Assembly: GCA_017631885.1 (NCBI GenBank)
Contig: JAGBSH010000026.1
Span: 1 to 64,000 of the forward strand
From: Fibrobacteraceae bacterium
GTDB lineage: Bacteria; Fibrobacterota; Fibrobacteria; Fibrobacterales; Fibrobacteraceae
Length of the DNA stretch: 64,000 bases
Reading direction: 5' to 3'
In this document: piece by piece, positions 8,799-17,314 of the stretch
Numbering within the stretch: the stretch's first letter is position 1
How the letters are laid out: every line of letters begins with the position of its first letter
The notes under the pieces: model-generated
Told to the model about the DNA's origin: nothing
What the model saw: the letters and a program-made list of their open reading frames with translations, nothing else
Databases searched by the model: none
Program-made: the position numbers and the translations under genes

Positions 8799-9503
8799 TT
8801 ATAAAAGCCAATCTTCTTGTTTATCGGCAACAAAATCCAATTCTGCCGAAATAGGTTTTTCATAAAGCAAAGAACAAATCTTAATATTGTGATAACCATT
8901 TCGTTTTAACGCATAAGCACACGCTCCTGTCGTTGCTCCTGTTGTAAAAACATCATCTACTATCACCACGCAATCTTCTTTTTTCACATTCATCCGTTTT
9001 TTTAAAACAAAGGCCCCTGCTACATTCAAAACCCGTTCTGATTTAGAAAGTTTTGTTTGAGAAACTGAAAAAGAACGTCGTCCTAAAGCTTTCCAGACTT
9101 TCCCATTACAATAAGCAGCTAACGCAAGTGCAACTTTTTCTGTCTGATTATACCCCCTTTCTCTAAATCGAGATGGATGGATCGGGACAGGCACAAAAAA
9201 TACATTTCCTTCCAAAGAAAGCCATTCTTTAAAATTTTTTAATGTGTCTCCAGCAGACTTCACTAAATACGCCGCTAAACCTGGCATTGAAGAATATTTT
9301 AATCCATGAATTAAAGCGCGACTAACTGGCCCCATGTTGTAAAGAGAAAATGCATTTTCAGAAACAGCATTTCCATTACGTTCTTTTAAAAGTAATTCTC
9401 GGCAATTTTCACAAAGCCAAGGGTCTAGAGGCTTTTCGCCACAACCACAAGAAAGACAAACCGACCCAAATAAAAACCTAGAAACGATTCCTTTTAAACG
9501 CAT
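8799..9503 (-). CDS. comF: ComF-family phosphoribosyltransferase-like protein
   Basis: 234 aa. A four-Cys zinc-binding N-terminus (CLSCGCGEKP then CENC) precedes a type-I phosphoribosyltransferase fold with the PRPP loop VVIVDDVFTTGATTGAC near 180. Upstream is RERGYNQ, typical of ComF. ComF/GntX proteins are linked to DNA uptake in naturally competent bacteria; the enzymatic reaction is not established. The ATG at 9503 has GGAG 9 nt upstream. It lies 90 nt after rodA, at the tail of the shape operon. Confidence 0.9.
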   Translation of the reverse strand: MRLKGIVSRFLFGSVCLSCGCGEKPLDPWLCENCRELLLKERNGNAVSENAFSLYNMGPVSRALIHGLKYSSMPGLAAYLVKSAGDTLKNFKEWLSLEGNVFFVPVPIHPSRFRERGYNQTEKVALALAAYCNGKVWKALGRRSFSVSQTKLSKSERVLNVAGAFVLKKRMNVKKEDCVVIVDDVFTTGATTGACAYALKRNGYHNIKICSLLYEKPISAELDFVADKQEDWLL

Positions 9504-9593
9504 AAAACATCTCCTTATAAAGTAAAACTTTTAAAAGTCTTCTATATAAAGAAACGCTTAAAGAAAGAAAAAAGAATCTTTTTATTTTAAAAT

Positions 9594-10859
9594 TTAATTG
9601 CGACCTTTCATTTTATAACCTTGCAAGCGCATATTGCAAAGAAGCCCTACAAGGAACATACAAGTCATTGCAAAAGACCCACCATAAGAAAGGAATGGCA
9701 AAGGTAAACCTGTCACAGGCATTAAGCCTATAGTCATCGCGATATTAACCGTTATATGAAAAAAGAATATAGCACAAACTCCAGAAGTCACAAGCGTTAC
9801 AAATGGATGAGAATACATTTTCGCTATTTCCATCGCTCGCCATAAAAACAAGAAATAAAGTCCTAAAACAATTAAGCATCCCATTAAACCAAATTGTTCT
9901 CCAAGAACGCTAAAAATAAAATCCGTATGTTCTTCTGGTAAAAAACTTAAATTCGTCTGCGTTCCGTTTCCATAACCTTTTCCAGTTACTCCGCCAGAAC
10001 CAATTGCTGTCATAGATTGCAACACTTGATACCCATCTCCTTTCGGATCAGCCATCGGGTTAAAAAATGTTTCTACACGTTTTTGCTGGTGAGGTTCTAA
10101 ATGGTTCCATGCCATTGTACTCATATAACCTGCAAAAATATTCACTAAAAATATGACACAAGTAAAAACTATCGGCAAGCGTCTACGATAAAGCAAAAAG
10201 CCTAAAATGCAAATAAAAGCTCCCCAAAGTAACTGCGAATAAGCAATCTGGGAATGCGATAAAATGACCGAAAAAAATGGGCTTACGATAAAAAAGACTT
10301 CACTTAAATGTAACCCAGCCATAAATAAACAAGTAAGGGTAACCATTGTAAATACAAGAGCTGTACTTAAATCAGGCTGCCTTAAAACCAAAACAAATGG
10401 TACAATAAACAAGAAAAAAGGCATCAAAAAAGTTTTCAATTTTAAAAAATCAACAGGATGCCTGGAAAGCCAAGTTGAAATCATCAATAAGTATGCAATT
10501 TTTGCAAATTCAGATGGTTGTAATTTAAAGAAACCTAAATCAATCCAACGTCCAGCTCCTTTTACATCTCCTGCAAAAAATAAAACCACAACAAGCAACA
10601 CAATAGAAAGTAAATACAAGGGCAAAGCTAAATTACGCCAAAAAGTAATTTTTACTAATGTCAACCCTACAGCAACAACAACACCTGCTGTAAAATAAAT
10701 TATTTGTTTAAACCAAAAATTTTGATAAAAAGGAATCCCTGGCGTAGAGGCCGTTGCTGAATAAACAAGCAAAACCCCAATTCCCATAAGAACAAAGGTC
10801 GTTACAATAAACAACCAATCCATTTTTTTCGTTTTTCCAAGAATCGAATCTTTTTTCAT
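9594..10859 (-). CDS. rodA: Rod-shape-determining peptidoglycan glycosyltransferase RodA
   Basis: 421 aa SEDS-family protein with about ten membrane helices. SEDS landmarks include DLSTALVF (about 163), AIGSGGVTGKGYGNGTQT, LPEEHTDFIFSVLGEQFG and the C-terminal GLPLPFLSYGGS. RodA polymerises glycan strands with its class B PBP partner during elongation. The ATG overlaps the mrdA stop by 4 nt (ATGA), so the two are translationally coupled, as expected for a stoichiometric complex. Confidence 0.96.
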   Translation of the reverse strand: MKKDSILGKTKKMDWLFIVTTFVLMGIGVLLVYSATASTPGIPFYQNFWFKQIIYFTAGVVVAVGLTLVKITFWRNLALPLYLLSIVLLVVVLFFAGDVKGAGRWIDLGFFKLQPSEFAKIAYLLMISTWLSRHPVDFLKLKTFLMPFFLFIVPFVLVLRQPDLSTALVFTMVTLTCLFMAGLHLSEVFFIVSPFFSVILSHSQIAYSQLLWGAFICILGFLLYRRRLPIVFTCVIFLVNIFAGYMSTMAWNHLEPHQQKRVETFFNPMADPKGDGYQVLQSMTAIGSGGVTGKGYGNGTQTNLSFLPEEHTDFIFSVLGEQFGLMGCLIVLGLYFLFLWRAMEIAKMYSHPFVTLVTSGVCAIFFFHITVNIAMTIGLMPVTGLPLPFLSYGGSFAMTCMFLVGLLCNMRLQGYKMKGRN

Positions 10860-12718
10860 TGGTTGTTTCCTATTGCTAAAGAATCTCTTGAAAAATAAGC
10901 TTCCATTACTTGTCTTGCTATCGGCGCGGCAAGAGCACCACCGCCACCAGCCGCTTCAAGAATCACAGAAACCGCAATTTCTGGAGCATAAAGTGGAGCA
11001 ACGCCTGCAAACCAGGCATGAGTTTTTTCTCCTTTTTTCCACTCCCCAGAACCTGTTTTTCCACCAACACGGATTCCTTTTACGGCACCACGTTTTCCTG
11101 TTCCTCCTGGGTGGTTCACCACAGAATCTAACCCAGCTAAAATAACCTTATGCGTTGATTCTTTCATTGTCCCAGAGCGAATAATTTCAGGCTCAAATTT
11201 TTTAATCACCTTTCCACTTCTATCGCGTAATTCTTTCATCAAATGTGGCTTATATACGCCAGCATTTGTAGCTAATGACCCAACAAGAACAGCTTGTTGT
11301 AAAGGTGTTACTAATTGCCCCTGTCCAATTGATAAGTTCAAAATCAAGCCTCTTGCCCAACGCCAACCTGAACGTTTATTTCTTTTATTAAAACTCGCCG
11401 AATCAGGCAGCCAACCTCTTCTTTCGCCAGGAATATCAATACCTAAAACTTCTTCTCCTAAACCAAATCGACGTCCAAATTCATTAATTCGTTCCATATC
11501 AATTTCAAGCCCTGCTTGGTAAAAATAAACGTCACAAGAAAGTCTTAAAGCATTAACCACATTCAAATTTCCATGCACCCCCCAGCATTTTTGATATCGG
11601 TTCCCAAAACGATACCCTCCATCACAAAGGTGTGGGTAATATTTGTTCACAGAAAGCAAGCCATGTTCTAATCCAGCCCCAGACGTCACTAATTTAAAAA
11701 CCGAGGCTGGAGGATAAACTCCCGCAATAGCCCGATTCAACAGAGGCCTTGTAGAATCAAGAGCAACCTTTGCCCAACCACGATTCCTCTCTCGTCTTTT
11801 CAAAGAAAAAACATTCGGGTCAAGACGTGGAGAACTTACCATAGCAAGAATTTCTCCATTCCGTGGATCAATAGCAACAATAGCTCCTTTCACAGAATCA
11901 GGTAATGCTTTTTCGGCGGCTTCTTGCACACGCAAATCAAGAGTCGAAACCAAATGAAGTCCAGGCAAAGCGGGTTCTTCTCCCATACCTTTAATTTCAC
12001 TTACAATTCGCCCAAAAGCATTCACTTCAACAGTTCTTACACCATCTTTGCCGCGGAATTCTTCATCATATTGTTGCTCAAGCCCTTTTTGTCCAATCCT
12101 ATCTCCAGAATTATACTTATCCTTATATTCGGGCTTTTCAAGTTGTTTTTCAGAAATCTCACTTGTATAGCCTAACGCATGTGCTGCTAATGTTCCATGA
12201 GGGTAAGCTCTACGAGATTCTGTTATTGCATAAACTCCAGGCAATTCATGAGAATGTTCTTCGATAATTGAAACTTCTTCAGGTGAAGCATCTTCTAAAA
12301 TCCGGATAGGTCTGTTTTTTATCCATACAGAACGCTGAAAAGCCGTATCAAGCGAGGCTGAATCAATCATTCTACGCCCAGAAGAATCTTTAATTCCTAA
12401 TAACAAATTAAACAAAGAGTCTTTAGCTTCTCGCGATTTAGGCATACGTTGTGCATCAAGAACAATTTGATAAGATGGCCTGTTACGCACAAGAACTTCC
12501 CCATTCCTATCAAAAATAAAACCTCGTTCAGCCTCTATCTCCATACGTCGGATACGATTATTTTCTGACCGTGCAAAATTATCTTCATAATGCACATATT
12601 GCAAATAAAAAAGCCTTATACCTAATACACAAAACGCTCCCCAAACTAACACCAAAAAAGCCAGAACTTTCATATTCCGGTTTTGAATTTCTTCATTTCC
12701 ATTCAGTGCATTAGACAT
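10856..12718 (-). CDS. mrdA: Penicillin-binding protein 2 (elongation transpeptidase)
   Basis: 620 aa. A cytoplasmic tail and one membrane helix (about 17-40) lead into the class B PBP dimerisation domain (AERGFIFDRNG at 63-73) and the transpeptidase domain. The active-site SxxK is SVFK at 339-342, the second motif is SCD within LSCDVYFYQAG, and the third is KTG in GGKTGSGEW. This is the D,D-transpeptidase of the elongasome that works with RodA. It overlaps mreD by 8 nt and rodA by 4 nt. Confidence 0.96.
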   Translation of the reverse strand: MSNALNGNEEIQNRNMKVLAFLVLVWGAFCVLGIRLFYLQYVHYEDNFARSENNRIRRMEIEAERGFIFDRNGEVLVRNRPSYQIVLDAQRMPKSREAKDSLFNLLLGIKDSSGRRMIDSASLDTAFQRSVWIKNRPIRILEDASPEEVSIIEEHSHELPGVYAITESRRAYPHGTLAAHALGYTSEISEKQLEKPEYKDKYNSGDRIGQKGLEQQYDEEFRGKDGVRTVEVNAFGRIVSEIKGMGEEPALPGLHLVSTLDLRVQEAAEKALPDSVKGAIVAIDPRNGEILAMVSSPRLDPNVFSLKRRERNRGWAKVALDSTRPLLNRAIAGVYPPASVFKLVTSGAGLEHGLLSVNKYYPHLCDGGYRFGNRYQKCWGVHGNLNVVNALRLSCDVYFYQAGLEIDMERINEFGRRFGLGEEVLGIDIPGERRGWLPDSASFNKRNKRSGWRWARGLILNLSIGQGQLVTPLQQAVLVGSLATNAGVYKPHLMKELRDRSGKVIKKFEPEIIRSGTMKESTHKVILAGLDSVVNHPGGTGKRGAVKGIRVGGKTGSGEWKKGEKTHAWFAGVAPLYAPEIAVSVILEAAGGGGALAAPIARQVMEAYFSRDSLAIGNNQ

Positions 12719-13205
12719 GAGTTTTTCTGTGTTTACTACGGAACAAGAAATAGAAAATCAAAGTACCACAAATAACTGTATAAACACCATTCGGTATAGA
12801 ACGAGTCAAAAAGAAATGCGTCATTTCACTATGAGAAAGTGTCGTCAAAGAAAGGTAAATCAAATCATAGAACACAAAACCCAATGCTAAAATAACTATC
12901 CGTAAACTTAATCTCAGTGTTAAAAAACGAGCTTCTAATAAACCAACTAAAAAACCTAATAAAGTCATCGCAATAGTTGCAGAACCAAGCCATTCCACAG
13001 GTCCATAAATATCACAGCAAAAACCTATTAAAAAGCCCCACAAAGCAGCAACAACAGTACCTCGTTTAAATGCTAAATACACAATAAAAATCAACAAAAA
13101 ATCAGGCGTTGCTCCAAATACAGAAATCCACTTTGCAACAGTCGTTTGCAAAATAACGCAAAGCAAAAACGCAAAAATGGTAATAATCACTTGCAACTTT
13201 TTCAT
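12711..13205 (-). CDS. mreD: Rod-shape-determining membrane protein MreD
   Basis: 164 aa from the ATG at 13205, which overlaps the mreC TGA as ATGA. The longer frame to 13229 lies inside mreC and is unlikely. It is almost wholly hydrophobic, with about five to six helices, and carries the ATPDFLLIFIVYLA segment typical of MreD. Identification rests on hydrophobicity, size and the mreB-mreC-X-mrdA-rodA gene order. It is an inner-membrane scaffold of the elongasome. Confidence 0.92.
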   Translation of the reverse strand: MKKLQVIITIFAFLLCVILQTTVAKWISVFGATPDFLLIFIVYLAFKRGTVVAALWGFLIGFCCDIYGPVEWLGSATIAMTLLGFLVGLLEARFLTLRLSLRIVILALGFVFYDLIYLSLTTLSHSEMTHFFLTRSIPNGVYTVICGTLIFYFLFRSKHRKTHV

Positions 13206-14026
13206 TCTAAAAGCTCCCGAACAATCCAATCCGGTTCTTTTTGCATTATAAAGACTTCTTCTAACTGGCTCACTTCTTGAAAGGGTTGAATGACCATTGT
13301 AGAAAGTACATCCATATCATGAGGAACCATTTCTTTAACTACCCCAACGCCTATTCCTTTAGGGAAAATGCCACCTAATCCAGAAGTCACTAAAGTATCC
13401 CCTTCACGGATTCCAGCGTGTGCTGGCACTGTAGCCGCAAGCCTTTTACCATCAAACGATTCAGCAAATCCAACTGTTCGGGTTCTCACATTCAAAACAG
13501 AAAACTTTAAATTCGGGTCAACAAGAACTTGTACTTGTGCATGGTGAGAAGCTACTTTTGCCACACGCCCAACAAGGCCAGACATTGAAAAAACTGGCAT
13601 ATCTGTTTTTAAGCCATCAGCCAAACCACGATTTACAATAAGAGTTGTCACCAAACGTCCAGGATTACGTCCAATAATTCGAGAAGTCACAATAGGATAA
13701 TCCCAGTGGTTATCAAAACGCACTAACGCACGCAAACGAACTAATTCACTTAAACCATCTCTTGCATAATCCAACTCTAAACGAAGCCTTGCATTTTCTT
13801 CTTTTAATTTTTCATTTTCCCCTAAAACATTCCGAAAGTCATCAACAGAAGCCACTAAATATTGCACAGGGTAAAACACTGTTGATAAAAATGCAGAAGT
13901 CAGCCGCTCTTTTGCTGGCATTGGCAAAAGTCGCATGCCAGAAGCCACAAACAACAAAAATGCCAAAACTAAAATACCGCGCCCAAAGGCACAAAACTTA
14001 CGGAAAATTCCGCCAAGCTTTAGCAT
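13202..14026 (-). CDS. mreC: Rod-shape-determining protein MreC
   Basis: 274 aa. One N-terminal membrane helix (about 16-35) is followed by a coiled coil (about 65-95, ENEKLKEENARLRLELDYAR) and the periplasmic beta-rich MreC domain (GRNPGRLVTTLIVNRG, VSGLGGIFPKGIGVG-type segments). It bridges cytoplasmic MreB and periplasmic PBP2. GGAG lies 9 nt before the ATG. It sits 21 nt after mreB. Confidence 0.95.
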   Translation of the reverse strand: MLKLGGIFRKFCAFGRGILVLAFLLFVASGMRLLPMPAKERLTSAFLSTVFYPVQYLVASVDDFRNVLGENEKLKEENARLRLELDYARDGLSELVRLRALVRFDNHWDYPIVTSRIIGRNPGRLVTTLIVNRGLADGLKTDMPVFSMSGLVGRVAKVASHHAQVQVLVDPNLKFSVLNVRTRTVGFAESFDGKRLAATVPAHAGIREGDTLVTSGLGGIFPKGIGVGVVKEMVPHDMDVLSTMVIQPFQEVSQLEEVFIMQKEPDWIVRELLE

Positions 14027-14047
14027 TTATAAAGACTCCTATTAAAC

Positions 14048-15073
14048 CTAATTAGAAGACGCAATCAATACAGGGCGATATTTTTCCAAATCTTCCAAAA
14101 TACGTGCAGTACCTTTACATACACAAATGAGAGAATCATCTATCACATTTACAGAAAGACCGGTCACCTGTCGAATTTTAGCATCTAATCCGCGGAGAAG
14201 AGAACCACCGCCTGTCATGATAATTCCTTTATCATAAATATCGGCAGAAAGTTCTGGAGCTGTTCTGCTCAAAGTATCCTTAATAGTATCGATAATAGCT
14301 GTAATTGGTTCATTCAAAGCTTCGCGAATTTCTTCACTTGTAATGGTTACGGTGCGTGGCATGCCCGCAATATGGTCATGACCTTTTACTTCCATTGTCA
14401 ATTCTTCTTCTAGTGGGAACGCAGAACCTATTTTAATTTTAATCTGTTCAGCACTTGTAGGGCCAACTCCCAAGTTATACATTTGACGCATATAACGGAT
14501 AATAGCTTCATCCATTTCATCACCAGCTGTACGAACAGAACTCTGGCAAGCAATACCATTTAATGCAATCACAGCAATATCAGAAGTTCCACCACCAATA
14601 TCAACAACCATATTTCCAGTAGGGTCTTCAACAGGTATTCCCATACCAATTGCTGCAGCCATTGGTTCGTGTACCAAATGAACTTCTTTTGCTCCAGCAT
14701 GTGTTGCAGCATCAATCACTGCACGCTTTTCTACTTCAGTAATTCCAGATGGAACACCAACCACCACACGCGGATGAACAATAAACAAAGGATACTTTTG
14801 AACGCGCTTAATAAATGTTGTTAAAAGTGTTTCAACCAAGTCAAATTCAGCGATAACACCATCACGCATTGGGCGCACAGCACGCAGCAAATCATCTGGT
14901 GTACGGCCAAGCATTTTCTTTGCTTCAGAGCCAATCGCCGCTACACGATTGTTTTTCACATCTACAGCAATAACAGTTGGTTCGTTAATTACAAGCCCTT
15001 GTTTTGCTACATGCACAAGCGTATTTGCTGTGCCCAAATCAATTCCAATATCGCAAGAAAATAAGCCGAACAA
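14048..15073 (-). CDS. mreB: Actin-like shape protein MreB (TTG start)
   Basis: 341 aa, standard length. Actin-fold nucleotide motifs are intact: IGIDLGTANTLVHV (phosphate 1), MVVDIGGGTSDIAVI (phosphate 2) and IIMTGGGSLLRGL (adenosine). It forms membrane-bound filaments that direct RodA/PBP2. The start is TTG at 15073: the deduced MFGLFS beginning matches the family, AAGGA sits 7 nt upstream at 15081-15085, and no in-frame ATG is available. First gene of the mre operon; a TATATTTG element lies at 15107-15114. Confidence 0.97.
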   Translation of the reverse strand: MFGLFSCDIGIDLGTANTLVHVAKQGLVINEPTVIAVDVKNNRVAAIGSEAKKMLGRTPDDLLRAVRPMRDGVIAEFDLVETLLTTFIKRVQKYPLFIVHPRVVVGVPSGITEVEKRAVIDAATHAGAKEVHLVHEPMAAAIGMGIPVEDPTGNMVVDIGGGTSDIAVIALNGIACQSSVRTAGDEMDEAIIRYMRQMYNLGVGPTSAEQIKIKIGSAFPLEEELTMEVKGHDHIAGMPRTVTITSEEIREALNEPITAIIDTIKDTLSRTAPELSADIYDKGIIMTGGGSLLRGLDAKIRQVTGLSVNVIDDSLICVCKGTARILEDLEKYRPVLIASSN

Positions 15074-15106
15074 AATTGAATCCTTTTTTTAGATTTTTTA
15101 TACCTA

Positions 15107-15114
15107 CAAATATA
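15107..15114 (-). promoter_or_regulatory. Possible -7-type promoter element upstream of mreB
   Basis: Reads TATATTTG on the minus strand, an exact match to the TAnnTTTG element of Bacteroidetes-type promoters, 33 nt before the mreB TTG. No TTTG is found 19-21 nt further upstream, where the stop region of the preceding lipoprotein gene lies. Weak evidence taken alone. Confidence 0.3.
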
Positions 15115-15115
15115 G

Positions 15116-15472
15116 TTATTCCTTAAAAGTTCCATAACCCCATTCTTTCAAATATCTATCCCATTGGCGATAGTGAACATCATAACGGTATTTGCGTTTC
15201 TGAAACATCGGGACTTTATCATAAATAAAAAAATCAACTTCAGCATAAGCAGAATAAATTTCTGCAGAAGCTCCTTCAAAAAATCTCAAATCACGAATCA
15301 CATAAAACGGCGAATCTACAAGAGCAGAAGGCTTTCCACCAACCATCACTTCCGCCACCATAAATTTTAAATCTTCCTGTAAAAAATCAGACAATTTAGC
15401 TTCAAGCCTATCTTGTCTTTCAGCACAAGCACACAACATCAAAAAACTAAAAAACAACAACAAATTTCGCAT
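15116..15472 (-). CDS. Small putative lipoprotein, unknown function
   Basis: 118 aa. Signal peptide with lipobox-like MLCAC, so Cys16 is the likely lipidated residue. The mature part (about 100 aa) is mixed alpha/beta with several aromatic residues and ends in RYDVHYRQWDRYLKEWGYG. No family recognised. It lies between the outer membrane protein gene and mreB on the same strand; an intrinsic terminator immediately upstream separates it from the former. It may share a promoter with mreB, whose start is 42 nt downstream. Confidence 0.7.
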   Translation of the reverse strand: MRNLLLFFSFLMLCACAERQDRLEAKLSDFLQEDLKFMVAEVMVGGKPSALVDSPFYVIRDLRFFEGASAEIYSAYAEVDFFIYDKVPMFQKRKYRYDVHYRQWDRYLKEWGYGTFKE

Positions 15473-15483
15473 GTTCTAAAAAT

Positions 15484-15517
15484 AAAAACTCTTCGGTAAA
15501 AATACCGAAGAGTTTTT
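15484..15517 (-). terminator. Intrinsic terminator of the 15535-16824 gene
   Basis: Perfect 15-bp stem, AAAAACTCTTCGGTA with TACCGAAGAGTTTTT around an AAAA loop, 18 nt after the stop. It is followed on the minus strand by a T-rich tract. Confidence 0.9.
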
Positions 15518-15534
15518 AAAATTTTTCTCAAAAA

Positions 15535-16824
15535 TTAGAAAGCGTATGTTGCAGAAATTCTAGAGAACAAACGTCCTTCACCCTGGAATGGATTACGGAA
15601 AAGCAAATCTTCAGCAACTAAAACATCGATTTTCAATTTTTCTTCAATGTTAATTCCAAAGCCAAAGCCTACATGGTCATCAGCAGTTCCGTTAGCAAGT
15701 GGGTTTGTACTAAAGTAATTACCATCTGTTGCACAAAGACCATCTTGTTTACCTGCATTAGCCCAATGCTTATCACATTCGGTATAAAGGATAGACTTTT
15801 TACCACCAACGCGAATTACAAACCAATCCCACCAGATATTGCGTTCAATACCAAAACTGATTTGTCCGCCCATTTCTTCGCGTTCATCGCGGAATTCTCT
15901 TTCAGCAGAAGCATCATAAGATGTTTTACCCGTTTCATGGTTAAAAGCCCAATTACCAGCTTCTGTTTTGTTCCAGATAAAGTCTACGCCCAACCAGAAG
16001 AAGCCTCTATCCAAAGCCACGTTAATACCAATACCCACTTGAGAATGAATATCTTCAATACCAGGTGCTTGAATATAATGGGCAGAAACAGCAGGAACAA
16101 GTTCACCATCCAATGCATCTAAAGAGAAGAATGCACGAGCTTTACCTAAGTAAGAAAAATCGCCATCATCAAAGAAGCTTTTATGGTCACTCCCATATTG
16201 GATTCTAGCAAGGCCAAAAGCAAGTTCTAAATCCATGCTATTTCCAATTTGCCAGTTAACACCTCCATCTGCACGAACAACAGAAGCATAAGCGGTATAA
16301 TCTGGGTGATAACTACCATCGCCTAAAAGACGACCGCCATCTTGATGAGCAATAAAAATGTGTAAACCTAAAGCGTTACCATTTGCAAGAGTACCACCAA
16401 GGAAACCATCAAAATTTGTAACTGTTTCTGGAACTTCTGATTCTGTTCCATTTTCCAAAATTACACTTGTTGGCAAGAAACGACCAAGTTCTGAATCCAT
16501 ACGTCCAAAAAGACCACCTATTGTCAAACGTGGATCAGGATAATCGCCAGAACCTAAACCTAAAGAGAAAATTCCACCGAAATTAGGGTGTTGTGGATCC
16601 TTATTTTCTCCCACAGCCACATTTTCATTATAAAGGCCAAATTCGCCAATTAAATAATTCGGATAAAGGTTTATGTTAGCAGGGTTATCAAAAATGCTTA
16701 CATCATCCATAATGTAAGTAGTATTTTTACCCATAGATTCTACACGAGCAAATGTTGCAAATGCAGAGCCAACACCTAAAATGCCAAAAGCAGCACCAAC
16801 AGCTAAAGCAGACTTCAAATTCAT
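15535..16824 (-). CDS. Putative outer-membrane beta-barrel protein, unknown function
   Basis: 429 aa from ATG 16824, which has GAGGAG upstream; the longer frame would use the preceding TTG. A clear signal peptide (ALAVGAAFGILGVGSAFA) is followed by FDNPANINLYPNY, a motif of the type found at the start of PorV/FadL-like barrels. The rest alternates short polar and hydrophobic strands rich in Gly/Asp/aromatic residues and ends with the barrel-like terminal strand RLFSRISATYAF. No specific transporter family can be named. It is likely an abundant porin-like or structural outer-membrane protein. It has its own terminator and a candidate promoter at 16853-16884. Confidence 0.7.
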   Translation of the reverse strand: MNLKSALAVGAAFGILGVGSAFATFARVESMGKNTTYIMDDVSIFDNPANINLYPNYLIGEFGLYNENVAVGENKDPQHPNFGGIFSLGLGSGDYPDPRLTIGGLFGRMDSELGRFLPTSVILENGTESEVPETVTNFDGFLGGTLANGNALGLHIFIAHQDGGRLLGDGSYHPDYTAYASVVRADGGVNWQIGNSMDLELAFGLARIQYGSDHKSFFDDGDFSYLGKARAFFSLDALDGELVPAVSAHYIQAPGIEDIHSQVGIGINVALDRGFFWLGVDFIWNKTEAGNWAFNHETGKTSYDASAEREFRDEREEMGGQISFGIERNIWWDWFVIRVGGKKSILYTECDKHWANAGKQDGLCATDGNYFSTNPLANGTADDHVGFGFGINIEEKLKIDVLVAEDLLFRNPFQGEGRLFSRISATYAF

Positions 16825-16852
16825 CAAAAGACTCCTCTGATTAAACGTATAC

Positions 16853-16884
16853 TAAAGTTAAATTTATCTAAAAAAAAACGCAAT
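16853..16884 (-). promoter_or_regulatory. Candidate -33/-7 promoter for the outer membrane protein gene
   Basis: Minus strand reads ATTG (16881-16884), 20-nt spacer, TAACTTTA (16853-16860), close to the Bacteroidetes TTTG-N19-21-TAnnTTTG layout, 29 nt before the start codon. The spacer contains nine T. Motif match only. Confidence 0.3.
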
Positions 16885-17266
16885 ATTTTTTTTAGAAATA
16901 TTCATTTTTCTTATAAAAAATCCAATATTTTCTAATCAAATTTCTCTACTTTTTAAATGCACAAGCCTGATTCTTCATTCCTTTCATAATTCATGCACGC
17001 AATTTCCCAAAAGAACAATGCAAAACAAATAAAAACAAACTATCTGCCAAAATTATCATAGCACGGTACTTGTACTGTATGAATTTATATCTAGAACATA
17101 TTGAAAAATCTTAAAAAGTATGCCGTTACAACCTCTAGCAAGGCGAAATAAACTAAAAACAAGCTAGTCTTCGCAAGAAACTTTATAATTCAAGGGTATC
17201 TGTTTGTGAGCAGATTCCTTCACTTTTTCAGAATTTACAAATGATAAAATGCCATAAAATACAAAC
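16885..17266. other. Gene-free AT-rich interval
   Basis: Between the outer membrane protein promoter region and the terminator of the TolQRA-like operon. No tRNA, hairpin or coding frame with a supported start was found. A 103-codon minus frame at 17164-17475 is an out-of-frame reading of the 3' end of the neighbouring gene. Confidence 0.6.
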
Positions 17267-17299
17267 AAAAAGACCTCGCTTAAAAAGCGAGGTCTTTTT
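17267..17299 (-). terminator. Intrinsic terminator of the TolQRA-like operon
   Basis: Stem AAAAAGACCTCGC (17267-17279) with GCGAGGTCTTTTT (17287-17299), 13 bp, 7-nt loop, T-run on the minus strand, just downstream of the AgmX-like gene. Confidence 0.92.
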
Positions 17300-17314
17300 A
17301 TAAGTTCCGAACAA

